A stretch of DNA of 64,000 nt from Lutibacter sp. GTDB taxonomy: Bacteria; Bacteroidota; Bacteroidia; Flavobacteriales; Flavobacteriaceae. Below are positions 35,015-44,691 of the stretch, in pieces. The stretch spans positions 124,001-188,000 of the forward strand of contig NZ_JAEINV010000003.1 of the NCBI RefSeq assembly GCF_016342705.1, read 5' to 3'. The number at the start of each line of letters is the position of its first letter. Position 1 is the stretch's first letter. The position numbers were made by a program, and so were the translations under genes. Below the pieces are notes generated by a model. It saw only the letters and a list, made by a program, of their open reading frames with translations, ran no database searches and had not been told where the DNA came from.

Positions 35015-36913
35015 TTAGTTCAAAATAACAAATTCACATCGTCTGTTAATATCGTATTCTTCACTTTTACACATGCCTGGTTTAATACAATGATTTAAAG
35101 GTTGTGTTTCTCCGTAACCAACAGATTTTACATTTTCATTAGAAATACCTTGACGTACTAAATATTCGCGAACAGATTTTGCACGTTTGTGTGATAAAGT
35201 TAAGTTGTATTCTTCGGTTCCACGGCAATCTGTATGCGCACCAATTTCAATCACCATATCAGGATATTTTTTCATTATTTCAACAATAGTATCCAATTCT
35301 AAAGCGGCATCTTTTCTAATATTCCATTTATCAAAATCAAAATAAATAGGATTAATTTTAATTTGAGTTTTACCATTATCAACTACAATATTTTTTTCTG
35401 CATCTTCATACGATTCAAGGTGTAATAAAATATTTTTATTAATATTTCCTTTCGTATCAGTTAAAAATTCAATAATTGTTGGATTAAATAATTTTAATGC
35501 ACCTTTTAATTTATAAGCCTTATTTGGTTCAATTTCAAAAGAATAAGAAGCGTTTTTATCAACTATTGTTTCATTTAAAATTTTGTTAGTATTGTTATAT
35601 AAGGTTACTAAAGTGCCCGGAAGTAAGGCTAAACTATTTTTATTTTGAACAATTCCAGAAACAAAAATTGATTTTTTATAGGTAAAACTATAAATATCAT
35701 CGTTTCCAATACCATTTAATCTATTAGATGAAATAAACCCATTGTTATTTTCAGCATTTATGATAAAGGCAAAATCATCTAAATTGCTATTTATAGGTTC
35801 ACCCAAATTTTGGGGTTTTGAAAAATTATTTTCTGAAATATTGCTTTTAAAAACATCTAAATTACCAAAGCCAAAATGCCCGTCAGATGCAAAAAATAAT
35901 TCATTTTGGTTACTTATAAAAGGAAATTGTTCTCTTTGTTCAGTATTTATTGATGGACCTAAATTTATGGGTAAACCATAAGAGCCATCCTCATGAATAT
36001 CAACCATAAACAAATCAAAAGAACCTATGGTTCCTGGCATATCGGATGCAAAATATAATTGTTTTTCATTTTTGCTTAAAGCTGGATGTTCTGTAGAATA
36101 ATTTGAGCCATTAAAAGGAAGTTCAACAATATTTGTCCATTCATTATTCAATAATTCTGCTTTGTAAATTTTAAGATGCGTTATTTTATGTTCATCTTTT
36201 CCTTTTTTCCCATCAATAAAATTATTTCTAGTAAAATACATGGTTTTACCATCTTTTGTAAATACTGCATTTGATTCGTGCAATTTGGTATTTATAGTTT
36301 CAGAAAATGGAATTACTTTAGAGGAATTGTTTAAATTATTAATTTCAACCTGAAATAAATCTAAATAAGGTAAATTATTCCAGTCGTAATTTTTGCCTTG
36401 AATTCTATTAGAAGCAAACACAATTTTATCGCCAAAAAAGGACGTTCCAAAATCTGAAAATTCAGAATTGATATCAATTTTATTTACAGTATAAGTTTCT
36501 ATTTTGTTAGTTGCTAAATCTTCAATAAAGGTTTGAGTAGTATTTATAGTTGTTGAATTAGGTTGCTTTTTTTCTGCATATTTGTGAAACCATTTATCGG
36601 CTTCATCAAATTTTTTAATTCCTTTTAAGGCTTGAGAATATCTGAAAAAGTAGGCTGGTTCAACTGAATTTTCATATGAATTCATCAAATTTTGATACCA
36701 AACAGTAGCTTCCGCCATTTTTGAATTAAAATAATAGCAATCTCCTAATTTTGCTAAAACATCTTGCGTTTTGGCAGTTTCATTTAAAAATAATTCGGCA
36801 GCATTTAAATAGGCTCTTTTTTCAAATAAATAATTGGCTTTTTTTAAGTTTTGAGCAACTAAAAGCTGGGAGCAAAATGCTACAATAAAAAGTAAGAGTA
36901 CGTTTTTTTTCAT
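35015..36913 (-). CDS. OmpA family protein with TPR and PD40 propeller repeats
   Basis: A 632-residue envelope protein. I start at the ATG at 36913, which opens a clean signal peptide (MKKNVLLLFIVAFCSQLLVA); longer versions from 36925 or 36955 overlap or abut the PorP gene. Then come TPR-like helices (about 20-135), WD40/PD40 propeller blades (about 160-400; KIVFASNR, LYFASDMPG, LFFASDGHF, GFISSNRLNG), a small beta domain, and an OmpA peptidoglycan-binding domain (about 510-632; IYFDFDKWNI, GAHTDCRG, LSHKRAKSV, NRRCEF). This PorE/SprE-like architecture is standard beside PorP/SprF genes, where it may tether the T9SS-associated complex to the wall. Confidence 0.9.
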   Translation of the reverse strand: MKKNVLLLFIVAFCSQLLVAQNLKKANYLFEKRAYLNAAELFLNETAKTQDVLAKLGDCYYFNSKMAEATVWYQNLMNSYENSVEPAYFFRYSQALKGIKKFDEADKWFHKYAEKKQPNSTTINTTQTFIEDLATNKIETYTVNKIDINSEFSDFGTSFFGDKIVFASNRIQGKNYDWNNLPYLDLFQVEINNLNNSSKVIPFSETINTKLHESNAVFTKDGKTMYFTRNNFIDGKKGKDEHKITHLKIYKAELLNNEWTNIVELPFNGSNYSTEHPALSKNEKQLYFASDMPGTIGSFDLFMVDIHEDGSYGLPINLGPSINTEQREQFPFISNQNELFFASDGHFGFGNLDVFKSNISENNFSKPQNLGEPINSNLDDFAFIINAENNNGFISSNRLNGIGNDDIYSFTYKKSIFVSGIVQNKNSLALLPGTLVTLYNNTNKILNETIVDKNASYSFEIEPNKAYKLKGALKLFNPTIIEFLTDTKGNINKNILLHLESYEDAEKNIVVDNGKTQIKINPIYFDFDKWNIRKDAALELDTIVEIMKKYPDMVIEIGAHTDCRGTEEYNLTLSHKRAKSVREYLVRQGISNENVKSVGYGETQPLNHCIKPGMCKSEEYDINRRCEFVILN

Positions 36914-36929
36914 TTTTATAAGCATTTTA

Positions 36930-37865
36930 TTAAAAGAATCGAGGTGATTTTTCAAAACCTTTATTTAGGTTTGAAATAAATAAATTGTTTAAAAGAATAA
37001 TTTCATGTGATCCAGTACTAAATGGACCTAAATTTGAAATAGTATGATCATAAGCATAACCAATTCTAAATTCTGGAGTTACACTAAAATTAACCATACC
37101 GCTTAATGCATCTTCAATTCTGTAACCCAACCCGAATTCAACTTTATTGTTATATAAAACATTTGCAGTAATATCCAGTGCAATTGGAGAACCTTTTACA
37201 GATTTCATCATAAAGGCAGGTTTAATTTTAAATTGATCATTTAAATCAAAAACATAACCGCCTGTTAAATACACATGTGCATTTTCAGTTCCTTGATATT
37301 TTCCGTTATTTCTATCTAAATGTTTAGAGTTTAATATGTTTGGAATTGAAAATCCAACGTAGTAATTTTCAGTATTATAATAAACACCTGTACCAAAGTT
37401 GAAAAAAGTTTTATTGATATTTGTTTCAAAATCAGGATCTGTAAAAACATCACCAGATTCTAATGAGAATCCATTAAAATTAACATCAAATAACGTAAAT
37501 CCGGTTTTAATTCCAAATGAAATAGTGCCTAATTCTTCTAAATTTAATTTGTAAGCAACATCAAAAAATAAATTATTTTCTTTTACTACATCTCCAATAT
37601 TATCATTTATTATAGAAGCTCCAACTTCAATATTGTTGTTTAAAGGAATATGTGCAAATAAATTAGATGAATAAGGAGCCCCAACAACGCCACTCCATTG
37701 AGATCTGTGTAAACCACCTAAGGTTAAAACTCCAAAATTATCTGTTGTGTAGCCAGGATTAATGACACTCATATTGTACATATACTGAGTATATTGAGCA
37801 TCTTGTTGTGCCCATAACATAAGTGGTGCTAAAAGAACTACAAGTTTTAGTGTTAGATTTTTCAT
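36930..37865 (-). CDS. PorP/SprF family type IX secretion-associated outer-membrane protein
   Basis: A 311-residue barrel protein. Signal peptide LLAPLMLWAQ, then DAQYTQYMYNMSVINPGYT, the classic PorP/SprF opening, and GLHRSQWSGVVGAP (about 50). The rest is antiparallel strands with SFGIKTGFTLFDVNF and GYRIEDALSGMVNF. SprF-like members are needed for secretion or attachment of proteins with type B (CHU_C) C-terminal signals, one dedicated partner per substrate. Here the substrate is the 1556-residue protein encoded 3 bases upstream on the same strand, and the OmpA/PD40 protein follows, so the three form one operon. Confidence 0.93.
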   Translation of the reverse strand: MKNLTLKLVVLLAPLMLWAQQDAQYTQYMYNMSVINPGYTTDNFGVLTLGGLHRSQWSGVVGAPYSSNLFAHIPLNNNIEVGASIINDNIGDVVKENNLFFDVAYKLNLEELGTISFGIKTGFTLFDVNFNGFSLESGDVFTDPDFETNINKTFFNFGTGVYYNTENYYVGFSIPNILNSKHLDRNNGKYQGTENAHVYLTGGYVFDLNDQFKIKPAFMMKSVKGSPIALDITANVLYNNKVEFGLGYRIEDALSGMVNFSVTPEFRIGYAYDHTISNLGPFSTGSHEIILLNNLFISNLNKGFEKSPRFF

Positions 37866-37868
37866 TCT

Positions 37869-40800
37869 TTATCTGCTTAAGTACAATCTTTTTTGAATAG
37901 GTTTTTTATTGTCTTTATTAAAATATATGATGAAATAATAAATGCCTGCAGGTGCTAATTCTCCAGTTCCATTATTTTTTCCATTCCAATCACTATTTGA
38001 ACTAGTTGATGTATACACTAATGAACCCCATCTATTGTAAAACTCCACTTTAAAATTAGGGTATAATGTTCTTAAATTTTTAATAGTGAAAGTATCATTA
38101 ATACCATTTCCTGTTGGAGAAAATCCATCAAAAATTTCAATATCATAGGTTTCACACTTGTTTAAATTTACTGTTACTGCTAATGGATTTGTACTTGTAC
38201 AACCATTTTTTGTTTCAACAGCATAATAAGTTTCACCATCAATTAATGCTTCTGATAAATTTAAAAGAGTACCATTTGGAAAGTTATCATACCAAGTGAC
38301 GCTTCCATTTATTTGAGGTAGTACATTTTCGTTTAAATTTAGTAGCGTTGGGTTACTAATTTTACAAAATTCATTACCATACTCCATTAGTTGTGGTGTA
38401 CTATTTGGCGTTAAAGCAATGTTTACAACCTTTCTAGTTGAACTTTCACAACCATTTGAAGCATTCGTTTGAACTGCCCAATAATCTTCTCCATCAACTA
38501 ATAATTCATTCATTTCTAGCGGTGAAATAGAAGTTTCTGTTGCATACCATATAATTTGATTTCCACTAACTTCTAAATGTGCAATTGTAGGTAAATCAGC
38601 AGCGCAAAATGTTTGATTGGTGTTTACTATTATAGCTTCTTCTACATCGGTTAAAGTAACTGTAATTTTTGTTCTTTCTATACTTTCACAATTTACAACG
38701 GTATTTATTTGTGCAGCCCAGTATTCTTTACCATTAACTAAAATCGTTGTACTATTTAAAGGAATAGTAGCTGTTTCTGAATCAAACCAAATGGCATTTT
38801 CATTTACTTGTAAATTGGCAATAGTTGGTTTATCAGCTTTACAAAACTGTTGATTTATATTTATAGTTGTTGGTTTTTGAAGATTTAAAATATGAGCTTT
38901 CACCATTAATCTATTCTTACTTATACAACCTGTGGTTATATTGGTTTGTGTTGCCCAGTAATCTTCCCCATCAATCAATAAATCTGTTGTGTTTAACGGA
39001 GTTGTTGAAAGTTCGGTATCATACCATTGAATGTTTGTACCATTGGCTATTAAATTTGCTATGGTTGCAGCATTATTAATGCAAAAAGATTGATTTTCTT
39101 GCAAAGTAGTAGGAGCTTGTGTTGAATTAATGGTTACGTTAACTTTAATTCTTTTTGCACTTTCACAACCGTTTGTTGTATTTGTAGCCCAATAAGCGGA
39201 TCCATTTATTAAAAACTCGCTATTAGATAGTGCAATAATTGACGTTTCTGAACTATACCATTTTATAATATTTCCATTGATATTTAAATTTGATATAGTT
39301 GGATTGTCAATTTCACAAAATGATTGATTTACACTTGCCGTTGTAGGGGGGGTTACAACATTAATAATGACAGTTATAACAGTTGTTACGCTATTTTCAC
39401 AACCAGTTGAAGTATCAATATTAGTGGACCAATAATCTTCTCCATTTATTAAAATATCATTTGGATTTAAAGCAACTGTTGAATTTTCTGAAGCATACCA
39501 AACTGTATTTTTAGGACTTAAACTCGCAATTGTAGGTTTTTCAATTTCACAATAAGTTTCAATTTTTTCTAGTTTTATTGGAGGAATTTTAGCATTTATT
39601 GAAACAGTTATTGGCAATCTTGAAACACTTTCACATCCTGTAATATTATCTGATTGTGTTGCCCAATAAGTTTTTCCATTTTCTAATATATCCGAACTAT
39701 TTAATGGAATTGTTGAACTTTCTGAAACATACCACTTTATGTTTTCTCCAGTAGCTTGTAAATTAAATATGGTAGCGTTTTCATCAATACAAAAAGCTTG
39801 GTTTGATTTTTCTGTTGTTGGAGCTTGTAAATTTAAGATAGAAATAGTCACTTGATAAAGTGTAATTCCTTCACAATTTGAAGTTGTATTTGAAATTTTC
39901 GCCCAATAAGTTTGTCCGTTTATTAAAAGCTCATCACTAGCTATTGGAGTTTCAAAACTATTGTTGGAATACCATTGTAGATTGTTTTCTACAGCATTTA
40001 AATTAAAAACTGTGGCATTTTCATCTATACAAAATTGCAGATTTTTAATAATTGTATTTACAGGTAGTGTTTCAGTTAGAGTTACATTTACAACTATTCT
40101 AGAAGTACTTTCACAGTTTGTTAAGGCATCTTTTTGGGCCGCCCAATAAGCATACCCATCTATTAATAATTCCGAAGGGCTTAAAGGAATATTAGATATT
40201 TCTGAAGCATACCAAACAATATTAGAATCATTAACAAATAAATTTGAAACAGTAGGATTGTCTAATTTGCAAAAAATTTGATTCGTTTCTGTTAAAGTTG
40301 GTGGAGGAACTGAAATGATAGTAACATTTACAACAACTCTGCTAGCACTTTCACAACCATTTTGTTCTTTTTGAGCTGCCCAATAAGTTAAACCGTCAAT
40401 TAATAATTCACTTGGGTCTAAAGGAGTTGTAGAAGTTTCAGAACTATACCATTGAAGGTTATTTCCATTGGCTGATAAATTTAGAACAGTTGGATTATCA
40501 ACTTCACAAAAAGTTTGATTTGTTTCTGTTATAGTTGGTGGAGGAACTGAAATAATACTAACATTCACTGCTATCCTAGTGGCACTTTCACAATTTGTTA
40601 GAGCGTCCTTTTGAGTTGCCCAATAAGTTGCCCCGTCAATTAATAATTCAGAGGAGTTTAATGGAGCAGTAGCAGTTTCAGAAGCATACCATTCAATTGT
40701 ATTTCCATTTGCAGCAAGATTTGCAACGGTTGGTTTATCTACTTCACAAAAAGTTTGATTTGTTATTGAAATTTCTGGAGGTGGAACGTTTTTAATTGTT

Positions 40801-42539
40801 ACAGTTACAATGACTCTAGAGATACTTTCACAACCACTTGGTGAATTTTTATTTGAAGCCCAATAAGAAAGGCCATCAATTAATAACACTGTTGAGTCAA
40901 GTGGCGTAGTAGCAGTTTCAGAATCATACCATTCAATATCAGTTCCATTTGCAGTAAGGTTAGCAACACTTGGCGCATCAATTTCACAAAAAGTTTGATT
41001 GGTTTCAGAAACAGTTGGCGGTTGTACAGAAATAATTGTAACATTTACAGCAACTCTATTTGCACTTTCACATGTATTGTTTGTATTTGTTTGAGAAGCC
41101 CAATATGTTGAACCGTTAATTAACAATTCAGTAGGATCTATGGCAGCGGTATCAGTTTCAGAAGCATACCATTTAATACCGGTTCCATTTGCAGAAAGGT
41201 TTGCAATGGTTGGTGTATCAATTTCGCAAAAAGTTTGATTGGTTTCAGAAACAGTTGGCGGTTGTACAGAAATAATTGTAACAGTTACCATAACTCTAGT
41301 CACACTTTCGCAATTGGTTTGAGGATCTTTTTGTGCGGCCCAATAATCCTCACCGTCCATTAACAATTCAGTGGAGTCTAAAGGAGATGTAGAAGTTTCA
41401 GAACTATACCATTGTATGTTATTTCCACTTACAGATAAATTTGATATGGTGGGTTTATCAATTTCACAAAAGGTTTGAATTGTTTGATTGGTAGTTGGAG
41501 GAAGTGTTTTTTGTATGGTAACTGTAATATTTGCAGCGGCATCCGGGCAAATATTTAAAGTGCTTGAAACGGTATATGTGTAAACACCTTCAATATTAAT
41601 TCCAGGCTCAAAAGCACCTAAATATCCACCACTTAAATTACTCGGCCCAGACCAACTTCCAGAAATATCAGGGGATCCGCCTAATAAATTAAATAAATCA
41701 GTTTTTACAGCGTCTTTTTCACACACATTAAAATTATTACTTGTTCCAGCATTTGGAGTTGTATCAATAAATACAGTTGTACTTACTCTTTCAGTACTTT
41801 CACAAGGAAACGAATTTTGTGATGCCCAATATTGTTTATTGTTTTCTAAAGGAACGTTAGGGTCTAGTGGAATTTCTGAGTTTTCACTATCGTACCAGCT
41901 AATATTTATCCCTGTTGCACTTAAATTACCTACCGTTGGGGTTGGTGGTGAGCAAAAAGATTGTATTGGAGCAACAATAGGTGGTTGAGGATCTACAACT
42001 GTCACAGTTGTTGGTAAACGGTTAGAAGTACAGCCATTTTCAGTTTGTTGCACCCAATATGTTTGTCCATTTGTTAAAGGTAAATTACTAGGAAGTAAAT
42101 TCCCTCCAAATTGAGCACTATACCATTGAATATTACTACCAGTGGCAGATAATGTTGCAATTGTTGGATTATCACTTTTACATTTTCCAACAAATATATC
42201 TACACCAGAAGGATAGTTTCCATAAATAGCAACTGTAATAGCTAAACGAGGAGTACTACAACTTCCTCCCGAAATATCATCAGCATAATAGGTTTTTCCA
42301 TTTAAAAGTAATGATGTTGGGTTTAGTTGATTACCACCAGTTGCACTGTCAAACCAAGCAATAGAGGTTGCTTGCACAACTAAATCTGAAATTTTTTTAT
42401 TATCATTTTTACAAAATGATTGAGACGTAGCACCTGTGGGTGTCTGATTTGTACATTGTGAAAAAGATTCTTGAGTAACAGCAAAAAAAAGTACCAGATA
42501 AACTATTGATAGTAGTACTGAAAATTTCCCCTTTTTCAT
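37869..42539 (-). CDS. Giant repetitive surface protein with T9SS type B sorting domain (CHU_C)
   Basis: A 1556-residue secreted protein. A signal peptide (about 1-28, AVTQESFSQC) is followed by 17 Ig-like CHU_C-associated repeats of about 75-80 residues, each with FC..d.PTi.nL, WY.SE, L.LL.dG..YWA.Q and CES. One different domain (about 275-345, SGSWSGPSNLSGG) interrupts after repeat 3. The C-terminus (about 1465-1556) is the gliding-motility-associated type B signal: DGFSPTGNGINDTF, VEFYNRWGSLVY, GKNNGTGELAPAG and a final LYLSR. It would be exported through T9SS and displayed or released, perhaps as an adhesin. One conserved Cys pair per repeat suggests disulfides. Confidence 0.93.
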   Translation of the reverse strand: MKKGKFSVLLSIVYLVLFFAVTQESFSQCTNQTPTGATSQSFCKNDNKKISDLVVQATSIAWFDSATGGNQLNPTSLLLNGKTYYADDISGGSCSTPRLAITVAIYGNYPSGVDIFVGKCKSDNPTIATLSATGSNIQWYSAQFGGNLLPSNLPLTNGQTYWVQQTENGCTSNRLPTTVTVVDPQPPIVAPIQSFCSPPTPTVGNLSATGINISWYDSENSEIPLDPNVPLENNKQYWASQNSFPCESTERVSTTVFIDTTPNAGTSNNFNVCEKDAVKTDLFNLLGGSPDISGSWSGPSNLSGGYLGAFEPGINIEGVYTYTVSSTLNICPDAAANITVTIQKTLPPTTNQTIQTFCEIDKPTISNLSVSGNNIQWYSSETSTSPLDSTELLMDGEDYWAAQKDPQTNCESVTRVMVTVTIISVQPPTVSETNQTFCEIDTPTIANLSANGTGIKWYASETDTAAIDPTELLINGSTYWASQTNTNNTCESANRVAVNVTIISVQPPTVSETNQTFCEIDAPSVANLTANGTDIEWYDSETATTPLDSTVLLIDGLSYWASNKNSPSGCESISRVIVTVTIKNVPPPEISITNQTFCEVDKPTVANLAANGNTIEWYASETATAPLNSSELLIDGATYWATQKDALTNCESATRIAVNVSIISVPPPTITETNQTFCEVDNPTVLNLSANGNNLQWYSSETSTTPLDPSELLIDGLTYWAAQKEQNGCESASRVVVNVTIISVPPPTLTETNQIFCKLDNPTVSNLFVNDSNIVWYASEISNIPLSPSELLIDGYAYWAAQKDALTNCESTSRIVVNVTLTETLPVNTIIKNLQFCIDENATVFNLNAVENNLQWYSNNSFETPIASDELLINGQTYWAKISNTTSNCEGITLYQVTISILNLQAPTTEKSNQAFCIDENATIFNLQATGENIKWYVSESSTIPLNSSDILENGKTYWATQSDNITGCESVSRLPITVSINAKIPPIKLEKIETYCEIEKPTIASLSPKNTVWYASENSTVALNPNDILINGEDYWSTNIDTSTGCENSVTTVITVIINVVTPPTTASVNQSFCEIDNPTISNLNINGNIIKWYSSETSIIALSNSEFLINGSAYWATNTTNGCESAKRIKVNVTINSTQAPTTLQENQSFCINNAATIANLIANGTNIQWYDTELSTTPLNTTDLLIDGEDYWATQTNITTGCISKNRLMVKAHILNLQKPTTININQQFCKADKPTIANLQVNENAIWFDSETATIPLNSTTILVNGKEYWAAQINTVVNCESIERTKITVTLTDVEEAIIVNTNQTFCAADLPTIAHLEVSGNQIIWYATETSISPLEMNELLVDGEDYWAVQTNASNGCESSTRKVVNIALTPNSTPQLMEYGNEFCKISNPTLLNLNENVLPQINGSVTWYDNFPNGTLLNLSEALIDGETYYAVETKNGCTSTNPLAVTVNLNKCETYDIEIFDGFSPTGNGINDTFTIKNLRTLYPNFKVEFYNRWGSLVYTSTSSNSDWNGKNNGTGELAPAGIYYFIIYFNKDNKKPIQKRLYLSR
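38180..42420 (-). repeat. Tandem coding repeats (about 17 units of 225-245 bp)
   Basis: The Ig-like units are also visible in DNA. The 60-base blocks at 40981-41040 and 41221-41280, exactly 240 bp apart, differ at one base. Units between 40200 and 41460 are most alike, while those at the ends have diverged, suggesting recent expansion in the middle. Confidence 0.85.
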
Positions 42540-42702
42540 AGAATATATTTTTTAAGTTGTCGCTTTCAAGGCTAAATTTATTTACTTTTGAAAATGATTA
42601 TAAATATATGGAAAAAAACCATTTATTTGTCAAAGCTAACGTTATATGTGTAATCAATTACATTTTGTAGTTATTTTACAAAGAAATTAGTTTAAGTGAT
42701 GC

Positions 42703-42710
42703 TATATTTG
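42703..42710 (+). promoter_or_regulatory. -7 element of mpl
   Basis: TATATTTG matches TAnnTTTG 40 bases before the mpl ATG at 42751. No strong TTTG box lies at the usual distance. The rest of 42540-42750 shows no gene. Confidence 0.5.
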
Positions 42711-42750
42711 TTAGAATATTTACTTTTGATTTTATAAATTTTTACTTCAA

Positions 42751-44112
42751 ATGAATTTACATTTTATAGCAATAGGAGGAAGTGCAATGCATAATTTGGC
42801 ATTAGCGTTATATGAAAAAGGGTACACTATTACTGGTAGTGATGATACTATATTTGAACCCTCTAAATCTAGACTAGAAAAAAAAGGGTTATTACCTGCA
42901 GAATTTGGTTGGTTTTCAGACAAGATAACTTCAAATATTGATGCCGTTGTGTTAGGAATGCATGCAAAAGCGGATAATCCAGAGTTGTTGAAAGCTAAAG
43001 AGTTAGGGTTAAAAATTTATTCCTATCCAGAATTTTTATATGAGCAATCTAAAAATAAAACACGGGTTGTAATTGGTGGTTCTCACGGAAAAACTACAAT
43101 TACCTCCATGATTTTACATGTGATGCATTATCATTCTATTGATGTAGATTATATGGTTGGTGCCCAATTAGATGGATTTGACACAATGGTGCGTTTAACC
43201 GAAAAAAATGAATTTATAGTTTTAGAAGGAGATGAATACTTATCGAGTCCAATAGATTTGCGTCCTAAATTTCATTTGTACAAACCTAATATAGCTTTGT
43301 TAAGTGGCATAGCCTGGGATCATATTAATGTGTTTCCAACTTTTAAAAATTATGTGGAACAATTTTCAATATTTACCAATTCATTAACTAATGGTGGAAT
43401 TATGGTGTATAATGAAGAAGATATAGAAGTGAAGAATGTCGTTGAAAAGTCTGAAAGCCCAATTAAAAAATACCCATATAAAACACCCGAATATAAAATT
43501 GTAAATGGCACAACGTATATTGAAACTTCTGAAGGAGAAATGCCGTTAGAATTTTTCGGAAAACATAATTTACAAAATATGGCGGGTGCTAAATGGATTT
43601 GCCAACATATGGGCGTTAATGAAGATGAATTTTATGAGGCAATTGCAAGTTTTAAAGGAGCGAGTAAACGATTAGAGAAAATTGCTGAAAATCAATCAAC
43701 TGTTGTTTTTAAAGATTTTGCGCATTCACCAAGTAAGGTAGAAGCTACAACAAAAGCGGTTAAAAATCAATATAAAGATAGAAAAGTGTTGGCTTGTTTA
43801 GAGTTACATACCTATAGTAGTTTAAATGCTAATTTTTTGAAGGAATATGTTGGAGCGTTAGATTCAGCAGATGTTGCAGTGGTTTTTTATTCTCCACACG
43901 CATTGGAAATTAAAAAGCTAGAAGTAATTACAGAAAAACAAATTAAAGATGCTTTTCAGCGAAAAGATTTAATTGTATACACAAACCCTGCTGAATTTCA
44001 GGAGTTTATATTTAATCAAAATTTTGAAAACACAGCTTTATTGTTAATGAGTTCAGGAAATTATGGTGGTTTAGATTTAAATAAGTTTAAAGAAATACTA
44101 GAAACTGTATAG
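42751..44112 (+). CDS. mpl: UDP-N-acetylmuramate:L-alanyl-gamma-D-glutamyl-meso-diaminopimelate ligase
   Basis: A 453-residue Mur ligase. The N-terminal Rossmann domain has HFIAIGGSAMHNLA (about 4), the ATP site is VVIGGSHGKTTITSM (about 107), then VLEGDEYLSS (about 158), SGIAWDHINVFPT (about 190) and FAHSPSKVEATTKA (about 325). The opening and length match Mpl rather than MurC, so it attaches recovered tripeptide to UDP-MurNAc, saving murein peptides. It stands alone between the divergent CHU_C gene and a convergent DUF3592 gene. The dipeptide epimerase at 13.8 kb acts in the competing breakdown of the same peptides. Confidence 0.92.
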   Translation: MNLHFIAIGGSAMHNLALALYEKGYTITGSDDTIFEPSKSRLEKKGLLPAEFGWFSDKITSNIDAVVLGMHAKADNPELLKAKELGLKIYSYPEFLYEQSKNKTRVVIGGSHGKTTITSMILHVMHYHSIDVDYMVGAQLDGFDTMVRLTEKNEFIVLEGDEYLSSPIDLRPKFHLYKPNIALLSGIAWDHINVFPTFKNYVEQFSIFTNSLTNGGIMVYNEEDIEVKNVVEKSESPIKKYPYKTPEYKIVNGTTYIETSEGEMPLEFFGKHNLQNMAGAKWICQHMGVNEDEFYEAIASFKGASKRLEKIAENQSTVVFKDFAHSPSKVEATTKAVKNQYKDRKVLACLELHTYSSLNANFLKEYVGALDSADVAVVFYSPHALEIKKLEVITEKQIKDAFQRKDLIVYTNPAEFQEFIFNQNFENTALLLMSSGNYGGLDLNKFKEILETV

Positions 44113-44132
44113 TCTATTTTAAGAAGTAATTG

Positions 44133-44549
44133 TTATTCCATTTTTTTTGTAATATACATTAATCCAATCCCTATTACAAAGGAAATGGCGATGTTCCAAA
44201 TTGTTTTTTCACCATTAAAACTTGAATTTAATTGAGGAATTGCTGGTAGAAACTTAACTGTTATAAAACTATTTCCATTGTTTTTTAAAAACACAGGACT
44301 TCCTATTTGTTGTCCAGTTCCAGTATAAACTTTGCCTTTGTATTCAAATTCATAGCCAAATAAATACGTATATTGGTTTCTAATGGTTTCATTTCGTTCA
44401 CCATATTCTTGTCTATAACTTGTTATTTTGGCTTTTGTTTCTGTTCCAAATAAGGTTAAACTCCCTAAAAAAAGTCCGTAAATAGTAAATAAAAAACCTA
44501 TTGAAAAAATCAACCATTTACCAAAATTATTTTGTTTAATACAGTTCAT
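44133..44549 (-). CDS. DUF3592 family membrane protein
   Basis: A 138-residue protein with a hydrophobic helix at about 12-33 and another at about 118-134. Between them is a beta-rich segment with YEFEYKGKVYTGTG and NSFITVKFLP, the usual core of DUF3592. The family has no settled function. It is convergent with mpl and divergent from the large membrane-anchored gene, and its core resembles the middle of the last zinc-ribbon protein of that cluster (about residues 83-145), a link that may be chance. Confidence 0.7.
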   Translation of the reverse strand: MNCIKQNNFGKWLIFSIGFLFTIYGLFLGSLTLFGTETKAKITSYRQEYGERNETIRNQYTYLFGYEFEYKGKVYTGTGQQIGSPVFLKNNGNSFITVKFLPAIPQLNSSFNGEKTIWNIAISFVIGIGLMYITKKME

Positions 44550-44691
44550 AGTTAATGTGTAACTGATTGTATTCCAAATTTATATAATTTCTTTGGAAAT
44601 TTAGGAAACTAATTGTAAATTTATTGAGCTACTAAACAAAAATCAAAACAGGTCTGAATTAACACAATTATTAATTGATGTTTTAAATTAG

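Noticed and set aside
38180-42420. CRISPR array
   Set aside because: The regular repeats are in frame, differ in sequence and code for Ig-like domains; there are no short identical repeats with unique spacers and no cas genes.
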